Source: Kitasatospora sp. NBC_01266 (GTDB lineage: Bacteria; Actinomycetota; Actinomycetes; Streptomycetales; Streptomycetaceae). From it: DNA of 64,000 nt. Position 1 is the stretch's first letter. Each line of letters begins with the position of its first letter. Shown here in pieces: positions 1 through 8,765 of this stretch. The notes below the pieces were generated by a model, which saw only the letters and a list, made by a program, of their open reading frames with translations, was not told where the DNA came from and did no database searches. Both the position numbers and the translations under genes were made by a program. The stretch covers positions 8,361,814-8,425,813 of the forward strand of contig NZ_CP108458.1 of assembly GCF_036242395.1 (NCBI RefSeq). Reading direction: 5' to 3'.

Positions 1-3
1 CCC

Positions 4-456
4 ATGACCGAGGGGCGGCTGCCCGACGCGCTCGCGAGCCTGTTCCGGCCGCTGCGTTTCCACCTGCTCCCGGAGCCGCTGCGCGCCGATCTCGGATTCC
101 TGGCCGAGACCAATCTCGCCGACTGCGACCTCGCCGCCCTGTACCTGACGCGCGAGGCCGGCCGACTCGGCCTCGCGGCCCGCTACAGCTACGGGTTCTT
201 CCTCGCCGCGCCGTACTCCATCATCCACACGTGGACGGAGGTGCTCGACGGTGGGGAATGGCACGCATTCGACCCGCACCTCCTCAACCTCCTCGGCGAC
301 TGGTCGCTGCTCGACCCCGAGGAGTGGCCGCCGCACCGGTCCATCGGGAGCTGCACGGCGCGCGTCAGCGACCACGACGTCTGGCTGACGACACATCACG
401 GGGCCTGCGCTCCGCTGTCGCTCGCCACTCGCCGGGTCGAGGAGGACGCCAGATGA
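4..456 (+). CDS. Transglutaminase-like protein (possibly 5'-truncated by window edge)
   Basis: About 150 residues with a transglutaminase-like (papain-fold) Cys-His-Asp triad: Cys41 in LADCD, His75 in IHTWTEV and Asp90 in AFDPH. The protein at 19181-20098 has the same three motifs with identical spacing (34 and 15 residues) but about 150 extra N-terminal residues. This copy is therefore either a catalytic domain alone or continues left of the window; only three bases precede the first ATG. The family includes amide-forming enzymes such as AdmF of andrimid biosynthesis, so a role in acyl transfer or amide formation is inferred from family and context. The stop overlaps the next ATG (ATGA), making it the first visible gene of a long operon. 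Confidence 0.7.
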   Translation: MTEGRLPDALASLFRPLRFHLLPEPLRADLGFLAETNLADCDLAALYLTREAGRLGLAARYSYGFFLAAPYSIIHTWTEVLDGGEWHAFDPHLLNLLGDWSLLDPEEWPPHRSIGSCTARVSDHDVWLTTHHGACAPLSLATRRVEEDAR

Positions 457-1583
457 GCAGCCGATCGGAGCTGCCGGACGGGCGGATCACGGGCACGCCG
501 GTCCGGATCGTCCTCGTCGGCGCCGGCGCGATGGGGCAGGCCTGGGCCCGAGCGCTGCACAAGCACCCCCGTTGCCGGCTCGCGGCGATCGTGGACAGCG
601 ATCCGCGTCGGGCGCGGGGGCTGGCGCTGCGCCTGCGCCTGCCGGAACTGCCCGTCAGCGCGACGCTGGAGTCGCTACCGGGACCGGCGGCGGACGCCTG
701 CGTCAATGCCACTCCTCCGCAGGTCCACCGGTCGGTGATCACTGAGGCCCTCACCAGCGGCCTGTCGGTACTGACCGAGAAGCCCTTCGCCATGGATCTC
801 GACCAGGCGGCCGAGCTGACCGGGACAGCCGCGCGCCACGGCCGGTTGTTGATGGTCAGTCAGTCTCGGAGCCTCCAGCCGGGGGCGGACGCCTTCCGAA
901 CGGCCGTCGGCCGGCTGGGCGGTCTGCACAGGCTGGAGGCACGCTTCAGTCGCGGCTACCCCGCGGAAGGGTTCCGTTCGGAGTTGGACCAGCCGCTGCT
1001 GCGCGACATGGCGGTGCACGCCTTCGACACGGCCCGGATGCTGACCGGAAGCGATGCGGACTCCGTCTACTGCGACGCTCCCGCGCGCCCCCGCTCGGGA
1101 TACCGCGGTCCGGCCGAAGCGATCGCGCTGTTCACCATGCTGGACGGTTCGCGCTTCCTCTACCAAGGCAGTTGGTGCGCTCCGGCGATGCCCACCGCCT
1201 GGAGCGGTCGCTGGCGGGCGACGGGTCCGCACGGCACCGCGACGTGGACGGGGGCGGGGACGGTCCGGTTGGCGCTCGTGAGCGGTGCGGGGGTGTCGTC
1301 CCGGGAGGCGGGAGCGGACCACGAGCCCGCCTCGGACGAGGACGGGAGGATCGTGGCCCAGGTCGATGACCAGGGGTTCGACCGGGACCCGGTGCGCCAG
1401 GTGGCAGCGCCGCTCGAGGAGTTCCTCGACGCCCTGGCCACCGGAGCACCGGGCTGGGGCAGCGCCCGGAACAACCTCGCGACGATGGCGATGCTCGATG
1501 CCGCGATCGCGTCCGCGCGTTGCGGCGCTCCGGTCGCGGTCGTGCCGGGCGCGGCGCGGATTCCCGCCGGACGGGGCGACTGA
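453..1583 (+). CDS. Gfo/Idh/MocA-family NAD(P)-dependent oxidoreductase
   Basis: 376 residues, the usual family length. The N-terminal Rossmann motif VLVGAGAMGQ and the EKPFA motif (the Lys is the conserved catalytic/cofactor residue of the family) are clear, followed by the C-terminal alpha/beta substrate domain. The family oxidises or reduces a hydroxyl of sugars, inositols or related polyols using NAD(P). The start is the ATG that overlaps the stop of the preceding gene (ATGA); the reading frame is open further upstream but that part is antisense to nothing and overlaps the real upstream gene. It ends in TGATG shared with the nitrilase gene, so translation is probably coupled. A sugar- or cyclitol-oxidising step in the cluster is likely; the substrate is unknown. 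Confidence 0.85.
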   Translation: MSSRSELPDGRITGTPVRIVLVGAGAMGQAWARALHKHPRCRLAAIVDSDPRRARGLALRLRLPELPVSATLESLPGPAADACVNATPPQVHRSVITEALTSGLSVLTEKPFAMDLDQAAELTGTAARHGRLLMVSQSRSLQPGADAFRTAVGRLGGLHRLEARFSRGYPAEGFRSELDQPLLRDMAVHAFDTARMLTGSDADSVYCDAPARPRSGYRGPAEAIALFTMLDGSRFLYQGSWCAPAMPTAWSGRWRATGPHGTATWTGAGTVRLALVSGAGVSSREAGADHEPASDEDGRIVAQVDDQGFDRDPVRQVAAPLEEFLDALATGAPGWGSARNNLATMAMLDAAIASARCGAPVAVVPGAARIPAGRGD

Positions 1584-2425
1584 TGCGCCTGGCTCTGGTC
1601 CAGGCCCCCGCCGCGCCAGGTGATCCGCAGGAGAACCTCAGGCGCGGGCTGGCGCTGTGCGAGGACGCCAAAGCCGACGGTGCCGACCTCGTGGTCTTTC
1701 CCGAACTGTGGCAGACCGGGTACGCCCCCTGCCCGACCGACGCGGCGGGGGAGCAGCGGTGGCGCGACCTGGCCACCTCGGTCCACGCCCCCTGGCTGGG
1801 AGCCTTCCGGGAGGCCGCGCGGAGCTTGGGCCTCGCCGTCGTCACGACCTACATGGAGGCGCACGGCACGGGCCTGAGCAACGCGGCGGCCGTCATCGAC
1901 GCGGCCGGACGGGTCGTGGACGTCTACCGGAAGGTCCACGTCTGCGACTTCTTGTGGGAGCGGGTCTTCACACCCGGGCGCAGGTTCGCCGCCGCGACCG
2001 TGGAGACGGTCGCCGGTCCCCTCAGGATCGGCGTCATCATCTGCTTCGACCGCGAGCAGCCGGAGGCCTGCCGGGCGCTCGCGCTGGACGGAGCGGAACT
2101 CATCGTCTGCCCGAACGCCTCCCTGCTGTGCGACGACCGGATCGGACAGGTCAGGGCTCGGGCGTTCGAGAACTCGGTGGCGGTCGCGGTGGCCAACTAC
2201 CCGCTGCCGAGGATGAACGGGCGCTCCTGCCTGTTCGACGGGCGGGCCGTGCACCAAAACCGACCGCGCGACCACACGATCGCGCTCGCCGACGGCCGCA
2301 GCCGGCTCGTCCTCGCGGATCTGGACCTCACGGCACTGCGTGAGTACCGCACCGGTTCGATCTGGGGCGCGGCGCACCGGCGGCCGGCGGCCTATGCCTC
2401 TTTGACCCAGGGAGTGGCCCGATGA
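1583..2425 (+). CDS. Carbon-nitrogen hydrolase (nitrilase superfamily amidase)
   Basis: 280 residues with the complete Glu-Lys-Cys triad of the nitrilase superfamily: Glu in VVFPELW, Lys in VYRKVHVCDF and Cys in GVIICFDREQPE. Members hydrolyse amides, carbamoyl groups or nitriles, or condense them in reverse. The motifs resemble the amidase/carbamoylase branches rather than true nitrilases. The start is the ATG inside the TGATG overlap with the Gfo/Idh gene, and the end overlaps the next gene by ATGA. In this operon it could trim an amide or N-carbamoyl group of an intermediate; the exact substrate cannot be read from sequence. Confidence 0.85.
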   Translation: MRLALVQAPAAPGDPQENLRRGLALCEDAKADGADLVVFPELWQTGYAPCPTDAAGEQRWRDLATSVHAPWLGAFREAARSLGLAVVTTYMEAHGTGLSNAAAVIDAAGRVVDVYRKVHVCDFLWERVFTPGRRFAAATVETVAGPLRIGVIICFDREQPEACRALALDGAELIVCPNASLLCDDRIGQVRARAFENSVAVAVANYPLPRMNGRSCLFDGRAVHQNRPRDHTIALADGRSRLVLADLDLTALREYRTGSIWGAAHRRPAAYASLTQGVAR

Positions 2426-3360
2426 CCCGGTCAGCTGCGATCCGGCCCTTCCGCTTCGGCGTGCTCGCCGGCGGTGCCGCCGACGTCGCGCAGTGGGAGG
2501 CGCTGAGCCGGCGGTGTGAGGAGTACGGATACAGCTCGTTCCTCGTCCCCGACCACCTGAACCGCGAGTGGGGCCCACTCGTCGCCCTGGCCCTCGCGGC
2601 GCGGGCGACCCGGTCGATCGCACTGGGCCCGCTCATGCTCGGCGCCGCCCTGCGGCAACCATCGGTGCTCTACAAGGAGTTGGCCACGCTCGACCTCGTG
2701 GCTCCCGGGCGCCTGGAGATCGGAGTGGGCGCGGGATGGCTGGCGTCGGACTTCAGCCGCGCCGGCGTCGAGATGGAGCCCGGTGCCGCCAGGATCCGCC
2801 AAGCCGTGGAGGCGGTGACGGTCCTGCGCCGGCTCTGGAACGAAGGAAGCGCCACCTTCCTGGGGAGCTCCCACCGGGTCCTCGACGCGGTCGGCGAGCC
2901 CCGGCCGAGCGCGGCCCGCTGGACGATGGGTGGCGGTGGACCCCGGATGTTGCGCGCGGCCGCCGAACAGGCCGACATCGTCTCCTTCTCCGCCCAGCTC
3001 TCCTCCGGCACCAAGGACAACCGGTTCGGTCCTTCCGCGCGGGCGGCCGAGTTCGACAGGCGGGTGCGCTGGGTGAGGGAGGCCGGGCCGGCCGCGGACC
3101 CGCCGGAGTTCCAGTGCCTGCTCTTCGCCGCCGCCATCTGCGCTTCCAGTACGCGCTACGCCGAGCGGGTCCTCACCCACATGTTCGGCCTCCCGCCCGC
3201 GGAGGCACTGGACTCCCCGCTGGCACTGGCGGGCAGTGTGGCCGAGGTCTGCGAGCGCCTCGAGGAGCGGCGGCAGCGGTACGGGATCTCCTACTGGGTG
3301 CTCCCCGGTGCCCAGGCGGACGCGTTCGCACCGGTGGTCGAGCGACTGGCCGGCAAGTGA
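2422..3360 (+). CDS. LLM-class (probably F420-dependent) oxidoreductase
   Basis: 312-residue luciferase-like TIM-barrel protein. The N-terminus (FGVLAGGAADVAQWEALSRR, then SSFLVPDHL) and the motif LDLVAPGRLEIGVGAGW resemble the mycobacterial/streptomycete subfamily that uses deazaflavin F420. It would carry out a hydride transfer or oxygenation on a small substrate. Translationally coupled to the nitrilase gene by ATGA; 32 bp separate it from the carbamoyltransferase gene, where a new ribosome binding site appears. It is not closely similar to the MupA-type LLM protein at 15490-16527, so the cluster has two distinct LLM enzymes. Cofactor assignment is from family resemblance only. Confidence 0.8.
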   Translation: MTRSAAIRPFRFGVLAGGAADVAQWEALSRRCEEYGYSSFLVPDHLNREWGPLVALALAARATRSIALGPLMLGAALRQPSVLYKELATLDLVAPGRLEIGVGAGWLASDFSRAGVEMEPGAARIRQAVEAVTVLRRLWNEGSATFLGSSHRVLDAVGEPRPSAARWTMGGGGPRMLRAAAEQADIVSFSAQLSSGTKDNRFGPSARAAEFDRRVRWVREAGPAADPPEFQCLLFAAAICASSTRYAERVLTHMFGLPPAEALDSPLALAGSVAEVCERLEERRQRYGISYWVLPGAQADAFAPVVERLAGK

Positions 3361-3392
3361 CCCATGCCCGACGAACACGATCAGGAGGAACG

Positions 3393-5042
3393 TTGCGCGT
3401 CCTAGGACTGGGCGGATCACACCACGACTTCTGCGCCGCCTTGGTGGCGGACGGTCAGGTCGTGTCGGCCATCGAGGAGGAGCGGCTCACCCGGGTGAAG
3501 ATCGCTTACGGACTCGGGCCGCGCCTGCAGCAGTGCCTCGCGGCGGAGTACGTGCTGAACGCGGCGGGAGTCACCGCGGACGAGGTCGACCTCGTGATCG
3601 CCAACGACTTCGTCAATCCCGTCTACACCCTTCGACTGCGGGACCGGGTGCGGTGGATGGGGCACCACCTCGCCCACGCGGCGAGCACCTTCTACACCTC
3701 GCCCTTCGAGCGGGCCGCCGTGCTGGTCATGGACGGCCGCGGATCGACCGTGGTCGAGCAGGGCCGGCTGCACGGTGAGACGGTGACCTGCTACCAGGCC
3801 GGGCCCGGCGGCCTCGAGGTGCTGCGCGCGCAGCACGGCCGCGTCACCCTGACGGACCGGCGGTCCGAGGACCCTTACGAGGACTCGGTGGGCTGGATGT
3901 ACGAGGCGGTGTCCAAGGCCATCGGCCTGTTCACCACCGGAGGCATGGGAGCGCCGGGCAAGACCATGGGGCTGGCCGCCTACGGGACGCCGCGCTACGT
4001 CGCGCGACTGGGGGAGTTCTTCCGGCTCTCCGCCGGAGAGTTCCGTCAGTCCACCGCCCAGCAGATCGCCATGCGCTCCTTCATCGACCGGGAGCTCGCC
4101 GAGGCCGGTGACGCGGTCGAGGGCCAGGCCCGGCGGGCCGACCTCGCCTACGCGGTCCAGCACCACACCGAGCGGATAGTGATCGAGTTCGCTCGCTGGC
4201 TGCACCGGCGCACCGGTCTGACCGACCTGTGCCTGGCGGGCGGGGTGGCCCTCAACAGCGTGGCGAACTACAAGCTCCTGTCGGAGACGGGGTTCGAACG
4301 GGTACACGTGGTCCCGGCCGCGGGCGACGGCGGGACGGCGATCGGCTCGGCCCTGTACGGGTACCACGAACTGGGCGGGCACCCGTGGAAGCCGGCACCG
4401 CAACCGTTCTCCCCCTACCTCGGCCGCGCGTACGGGGCGGACCGGATCGAGGCGGCGCTTGCCGCCGAGTCCGGCCGGCTGCGCGTCCTGCGTCCGGACG
4501 ACCCGTACTCCCTGGTGGCCCGCGAGCTCGCCGGTGGAGCGATCGTCGGCTGGTTCCAGGGCCGGTCGGAGGCGGGCCCGCGGGCCCTGGGGAACCGCAG
4601 CATCCTCGCGGACGCCCGGGATCCGGGGATGAAGGACCGCATCAACGCCAGGGTCAAGCACCGCGAGCCGTTCCGACCGTTCGCCCCGATCGTTCTGGAG
4701 TCCCGCCAGGCCGAGTACTTCACCACCACCGTGCCGGCCCCCTACATGCTCATGGTCCCGGACGTGCGGAAAGAGATGCGTGCGGTCATCCCGGCCGTCA
4801 CCCACGAGGACGGCTCGGCCCGGCTCCAGACGGTGCTGCGGGCGCTCAACCCCCGCCTGGACGCCCTGCTGGCCGCCTTCGACGCCCTCACCGGCGTTCC
4901 CGTGCTGCTCAACACCTCGTTCAACGACAACGAGGAGCCGATCGTCGAGACACCCGAGGACGCCGTGCGCTGCTTCCTCAAGACCCAGATCGACGTCCTG
5001 GTGCTCGGTGACCTCGTCGCCTACAAGACCGCGGTCTCGTGA
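3393..5042 (+). CDS. NodU/CmcH-type carbamoyltransferase
   Basis: 549 residues, close to the usual length for natural-product O-carbamoyltransferases. The N-terminal Kae1-like domain begins GLGGSHHDFCAAL and has the metal-binding HHLAHA motif near residue 92. The C-terminal YrdC-like half has EAGPRALGNRSILADARD, KHREPFRPFAP and LNTSFNDNEEPIVETPEDA. The family makes carbamoyladenylate from carbamoyl phosphate and ATP and transfers the carbamoyl to a hydroxyl of a sugar, nucleoside or macrolide. The start is taken as TTG at 3393 because AGGAGG lies about 6 bases upstream and the homology begins there. The stop TGA overlaps the GTG start of the CobT-like gene. A carbamate on the final product is strongly suggested. 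Confidence 0.9.
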   Translation: MRVLGLGGSHHDFCAALVADGQVVSAIEEERLTRVKIAYGLGPRLQQCLAAEYVLNAAGVTADEVDLVIANDFVNPVYTLRLRDRVRWMGHHLAHAASTFYTSPFERAAVLVMDGRGSTVVEQGRLHGETVTCYQAGPGGLEVLRAQHGRVTLTDRRSEDPYEDSVGWMYEAVSKAIGLFTTGGMGAPGKTMGLAAYGTPRYVARLGEFFRLSAGEFRQSTAQQIAMRSFIDRELAEAGDAVEGQARRADLAYAVQHHTERIVIEFARWLHRRTGLTDLCLAGGVALNSVANYKLLSETGFERVHVVPAAGDGGTAIGSALYGYHELGGHPWKPAPQPFSPYLGRAYGADRIEAALAAESGRLRVLRPDDPYSLVARELAGGAIVGWFQGRSEAGPRALGNRSILADARDPGMKDRINARVKHREPFRPFAPIVLESRQAEYFTTTVPAPYMLMVPDVRKEMRAVIPAVTHEDGSARLQTVLRALNPRLDALLAAFDALTGVPVLLNTSFNDNEEPIVETPEDAVRCFLKTQIDVLVLGDLVAYKTAVS

Positions 5043-6103
5043 CCGGCGAGTCGGCGGCGATCGACGCGCTGTGCGCGCTGGTCGGACCGACGGACCGGCA
5101 GGCCGGCCGGCTCGGGGCGCTGCGGCTGCGGACCCTGGCGCGTCCGCACGGAGCGCTCGGCCGACTCGACGACCTGGTGCCCAGGATCGCGATGATCCGC
5201 AGCGATCCCGACCCCGGGCCGCTGCCCGCGCTCGTCAGCGTGCTGGCGGCCGACCACGGGCTGGCCCGGCGCGCGGTCTCGGCACTGCCGCAGCCTGCCG
5301 GGGGGCGGGTGCTCGCCCTCGTGCAATCGGGCCGGGCGCCGCTGAACCTGATCGCCGACCGGGTGCCCGCGCGAGTCGTCAGTGCGGACTTCGGTCTCGT
5401 CGAGCCGGTCGGCGAAGCGGAGTTCCGGATGGGAGCGGGTACCGAGGACATCTGCCTGCGTGACGCGATGACGCGTGCCGACGCCGAACGCGCGGTGCTG
5501 AGCGGTGCCCGGTTCCTCCGGAGCCGGTTGGGGGAGGAGACGATGGTCGCCGTCGGTGAGATCGGCGTCGGGAACACGACCGCGGCCGCCGCGCTGACGG
5601 GCAGGCTGCTGGAGCTTCCGGTGGCCGCGGTGGTGGGAGCCGGGTCGGGCGTGGACCCGGCCGCAGTGGCACGCAAGCACGCGTTGGTCGAACGAGCACT
5701 GATCCGCACCGCGGGCCTTCCCGGGACGGACACCCTGGCGCAGCTCGCCGCCCTCGGCGGCTACGAGATCGCCGGGAACGTCGGAGTGATCCTCGCCGCC
5801 GCCGCGGCGCGCCGGGTGGTCGTCCTCGACGGATTCATCACCGCGGTCGCCGCCCTCATCGCGGTCCGGCTCTGTCCGCCGGTCGGCCACTACCTGGTGG
5901 CCGCCCACCGTTCGGCGGAGCCGGGCCACCGCCCGCTGCTCCAGGCGCTCGGGCTGGACCCGCTGCTGGACCTGGGCCTGCGCCTGGGCGTGGCGAGCGG
6001 TGCCGCCCTCGCCCTGGGTCTGGTCAACACCACGCTGGAACTCGCCCATCGGACGCCGCGGGCCCGTGATGTGGGTCTCGCCCTGCCTGCGGAGGACGGA
6101 TGA
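5039..6103 (+). CDS. CobT-like nicotinate-nucleotide phosphoribosyltransferase, catalytic Glu replaced
   Basis: 354 residues, the length of CobT (nicotinate mononucleotide:5,6-dimethylbenzimidazole phosphoribosyltransferase), which moves ribose-5-phosphate from NaMN to a base nitrogen with alpha configuration. Recognisable motifs are GEIGVGNTTAAAAL, HRSAEPGHRPLLQALGLDPL and the C-terminal glycine-rich motif. In CobT that last motif reads RLGEGTGA/RLGEGSGA and holds the Glu proposed as general base (Glu317 in Salmonella). Here it reads RLGVASGA, with Val at residue 318. No other cobalamin gene or B12 riboswitch is near. The GTG start overlaps the previous stop, and the end overlaps the HAD phosphatase by ATGA. 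CobT followed by a phosphatase mirrors alpha-ribazole formation, so a ribosylation on a non-cobamide substrate is inferred. Confidence 0.85.
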   Translation: MTGESAAIDALCALVGPTDRQAGRLGALRLRTLARPHGALGRLDDLVPRIAMIRSDPDPGPLPALVSVLAADHGLARRAVSALPQPAGGRVLALVQSGRAPLNLIADRVPARVVSADFGLVEPVGEAEFRMGAGTEDICLRDAMTRADAERAVLSGARFLRSRLGEETMVAVGEIGVGNTTAAAALTGRLLELPVAAVVGAGSGVDPAAVARKHALVERALIRTAGLPGTDTLAQLAALGGYEIAGNVGVILAAAAARRVVVLDGFITAVAALIAVRLCPPVGHYLVAAHRSAEPGHRPLLQALGLDPLLDLGLRLGVASGAALALGLVNTTLELAHRTPRARDVGLALPAEDG

Positions 6104-6765
6104 ACCACGCGGCCGCCGGGCCGGCGCGACCGCGAGGAGTCGTCTTCGACCTCGACGGAACGCTCCTGGACACGTGGCGGATTCACGAACACTGCCTGCG
6201 CGAGGCCGTGCGCGACCTCAGCGGGTCGCAGGTGGGCAAGGTGCGGCTCTGGCGCGCCCAGCGGCCGACCGATCTCGCCACCCTGGGCGAGCTCGTCGGG
6301 GCCGAGCACGCCCAGGAGGCGCTGCTGGCCTACCGCGCGGCGCTCGCTCGGGAACTCACGGTCCGTCTGCCACCACCGGTCCGCGGGGTCGAAGCAGCGC
6401 TGGCGGGGCTGCGAAGCCGCGGGGTCCCGGTCGGCATCTGCACCGGACGGTCGCGTGAGGACGCGCAGACCCTGCTGACGGCCGCGCGACTCGACGTGCC
6501 GCTGATCGTCGCCCGCCAGGACGCGCCGCCCAAGCCCTCCCCGGTGGCCCTGCTGCTCGCACTCCAACACCTCTCCCTGGCGCGGCAGGACGCTCTGTTC
6601 GTCGGCGACAGCGAGTGGGACCGGTCGCAGGGGAGTGCCGCGGGCGTTCGCACCCTGATCGTCGGGCGGGCCGGCCTGCCCGCCGAACTCGCCGCCGCGC
6701 GCTGGCCCCTCGGCACCGGCCCGGCCGCTGCCGCCGATGACCCGAGCGGAAACCCCATCCCTTAG
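6100..6765 (+). CDS. HAD-superfamily phosphatase
   Basis: 221 residues with HAD motif I VVFDLDGTLLDT (Asp nucleophile), a cap domain, motif II in GICTGRS, a Lys region (PPKPSP) and motif III FVGDSEWD. The length and C1-type cap fit phosphoglycolate phosphatase/beta-phosphoglucomutase relatives, which dephosphorylate small sugar phosphates. It is coupled to the CobT-like gene by ATGA, so the likely job is removing the 5'-phosphate from the ribosylated product, the role CobC plays after CobT in cobamide assembly. That pairing is an inference from gene order. Confidence 0.85.
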   Translation: MNHAAAGPARPRGVVFDLDGTLLDTWRIHEHCLREAVRDLSGSQVGKVRLWRAQRPTDLATLGELVGAEHAQEALLAYRAALARELTVRLPPPVRGVEAALAGLRSRGVPVGICTGRSREDAQTLLTAARLDVPLIVARQDAPPKPSPVALLLALQHLSLARQDALFVGDSEWDRSQGSAAGVRTLIVGRAGLPAELAAARWPLGTGPAAAADDPSGNPIP

Positions 6766-6777
6766 TGAGAGTCAGAC

Positions 6778-7833
6778 ATGGACACCAGTAAAGGGCCCGG
6801 CCAGGAAGGTCGGCCGGGCGCCCGAGGTCCGGCCGACGCCGCCGCGGGCGAAGGCTCCATCACTGTCATCGACCTGGCGGACGCGCACGACGCCGTGGGC
6901 CGGGTCCGGCTGGCCGCCCGGATCCGGGCCGTCTGCGAGGACCTCGGCGCCTTCCTCGTCGTGGGGCACGGCATTCCCGACCAGGTGGTGCGCGGGGTCC
7001 AGGACGCGGCCGCCGCGCTCTTCGGCGGACCCGAACGATTCGCCGCCGGGCTCGCCGTCGACCCCGAAGACCCCCTGCTGCGCGGTCTGATCGCCGGGAG
7101 CATCGAGCCGCTGCTGGCCTTCACCGTGAACAGCCTCGGCGAGCCGGGAATGGACGCCCGCTTGCCCGAGGATGTCGCGGCGGCGTTGACCACACCGAAC
7201 AAATGGCCCCGGATCGCGGGGTTCACCGAGGCGTTCGGGGCCTACTGGGCCGCGATGAGGCGGCTCGCCGATCAGCTGATGGAGCTGTTCGCCCTCTCGC
7301 TCGACGTTCCCGAGGGCTGGTTCCGGCCCAGCTTCACGCCTGACATGTCGAGTCTGACCGCGAACTTCTACCCGGCCACGGCGCCGGCCGAGTCCGGCGG
7401 CTCCACTGCCGACCTCCTCAAGATCGCCCACCGGGACTGGAGTTCGCTGACCGTCCTGCACCGGGATCAGGGGGCCGCCGGGCTGCAGGTGCTGCACCGC
7501 GACGGAGCCTGGCACGAGGTCCCCGTGGTCCCGGGATCGTTCGTGATCAACGTCGGTGACCTCATGACGCACTGGACGAGCGGACGTTGGCACAGCGCCG
7601 TGCACCGGGTGGTCGGGCCACCGGTGGGCCGCCCACCCCGTGACCGCCTCTCCATCGCCTACTTCCACCAGCCGGGTCCGGCCGCGGTCGTCACCCCGGT
7701 CGTGGGACCTGCCGGCCCCGGAACCGGGGCCGCGTACCGCCGGATCCGTGTCGATGAGTACTTCGCTGCCAAGCGCCGCCATGCGCGTGCCGTCGAGCGG
7801 CTCATCACCTCGTCCGCCAGGGGGCGGACATGA
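6778..7833 (+). CDS. 2-oxoglutarate/Fe(II)-dependent oxygenase (isopenicillin-N-synthase-like)
   Basis: 351 residues with the isopenicillin N synthase-like fold: an N-terminal DIOX_N-type region (ICEDLGAFLVVGHGIPDQVV), the iron-binding His-x-Asp in AHRDWSSLT, the distal His in RWHSAVHRVV and the 2-oxoglutarate-binding Arg in RDRLSIAYF. The family hydroxylates, desaturates, cyclises or epimerises small molecules. It starts 12 bp after the HAD stop with GTGAGAGTCAGAC upstream, and its end overlaps the epimerase gene by ATGA. It is one of two oxygen-using tailoring enzymes in this operon (with the P450). Confidence 0.87.
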   Translation: MDTSKGPGQEGRPGARGPADAAAGEGSITVIDLADAHDAVGRVRLAARIRAVCEDLGAFLVVGHGIPDQVVRGVQDAAAALFGGPERFAAGLAVDPEDPLLRGLIAGSIEPLLAFTVNSLGEPGMDARLPEDVAAALTTPNKWPRIAGFTEAFGAYWAAMRRLADQLMELFALSLDVPEGWFRPSFTPDMSSLTANFYPATAPAESGGSTADLLKIAHRDWSSLTVLHRDQGAAGLQVLHRDGAWHEVPVVPGSFVINVGDLMTHWTSGRWHSAVHRVVGPPVGRPPRDRLSIAYFHQPGPAAVVTPVVGPAGPGTGAAYRRIRVDEYFAAKRRHARAVERLITSSARGRT

Positions 7834-8765
7834 GTGGAGAGCTGGTCCTGGTCACCGGCGGTGCCGGTTTCATCGGCAGTCACCTGGTCGAGGCGCTGCT
7901 CCGCGATCGCCCCCGAGCGCTCGTGGTGTCAGTCGACTCGTACCTCACCGGGCGGAAGGAGAACCACATCGACGATCCCCGGGTGTGCTACCTGACCGGG
8001 GAGACCCTGGAGCTCGGTCGCCTGTGGTCCGAGAACAGCCTGCCCTCTCCTCGTACGGTCTTCCACCTGGGTGAGTACTCCCGCGTCGAAAGCTCCTTCA
8101 ACGAACTCGATCGGGTATGGCAGTCCAACCTCCACGGCACGAAGGAGGTCGTCGCTTTCTGCCGCCGGCACGGGGCCCGGTTGGTCTACGCCGGGTCGAG
8201 CACGAGATTCGGCCAACCGCCCCATGACGAGCACTCGAGCCCCTACTCGTGGATGAAGGCGAAGAATGTCGAATACATTCGCAACACCGCCCACTGGTAC
8301 GGGCTCGACTACGTCATCACGTATTTCTACAATGTCTACGGGCCGCGGCAGATCCGTCAGGGACCGTATGCAACGGTCATCGGAGTCTTCGAGGAGCAGC
8401 GGCGTCGGGGAACCGCCCTGACCGTTGTCGAACCCGGTTCCCAGCTGCGCGACTTCACCCACGTCGACGACATCGTCTCCGGGCTGCTGGTGTGTGCCGC
8501 CCACGGAGCGGGGGACGGCTACCTGCTCGGTCGCGGCGAGGAGCACCGGATCGTCGATGTCGCCCGCATGTTCGGCGGCCCGGTGCACATGGTTCCGGCC
8601 CGCCGTGGCGACCGGTTCCGCAGCGCGTCCGATTTCTCGAAGGTCCGCGATCTGGGCTGGGTGCCGAAGATCCGCCTGCAGGACTACATCGCTGGGCTCG
8701 ACCACTCGGATCCCCGTCCGGGGCCGAGCGCGGGAACAGAGCTGGACGAAGGAGCGCGTGAATGA
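7830..8765 (+). CDS. NAD-dependent sugar epimerase/dehydratase (extended SDR)
   Basis: 311 residues. The NAD-binding motif VLVTGGAGFIGSHLVEALL is at the N-terminus, and the catalytic Tyr-x3-Lys is in PYSWMKAKN, with a Ser/Thr in AGSSTRFGQ. The pattern matches UDP-glucose 4-epimerase and dTDP-glucose dehydratase relatives that act on nucleotide sugars. VYGPRQ near the middle is the usual conserved loop. Coupled by ATGA to both neighbours. It implies a nucleotide sugar or similar polyol intermediate; no sugar nucleotidyltransferase and no glycosyltransferase are encoded in the visible operon, so the activated sugar may come from primary metabolism or the enzyme may act on the ribosylated intermediate. 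Confidence 0.85.
   Translation: MSGELVLVTGGAGFIGSHLVEALLRDRPRALVVSVDSYLTGRKENHIDDPRVCYLTGETLELGRLWSENSLPSPRTVFHLGEYSRVESSFNELDRVWQSNLHGTKEVVAFCRRHGARLVYAGSSTRFGQPPHDEHSSPYSWMKAKNVEYIRNTAHWYGLDYVITYFYNVYGPRQIRQGPYATVIGVFEEQRRRGTALTVVEPGSQLRDFTHVDDIVSGLLVCAAHGAGDGYLLGRGEEHRIVDVARMFGGPVHMVPARRGDRFRSASDFSKVRDLGWVPKIRLQDYIAGLDHSDPRPGPSAGTELDEGARE

Noticed and set aside
1160..2623. Long minus-strand open frame of 487 codons
   Set aside because: It runs antisense to the Gfo/Idh and nitrilase genes, which have complete catalytic motifs; its product is Arg/Gly/Pro-rich without motifs, as expected from GC-rich antisense.
5039..6103. Possible cobalamin biosynthesis locus or B12 riboswitch
   Set aside because: No other cob gene and no B12-box-like sequence upstream; the key catalytic residue of CobT is missing.
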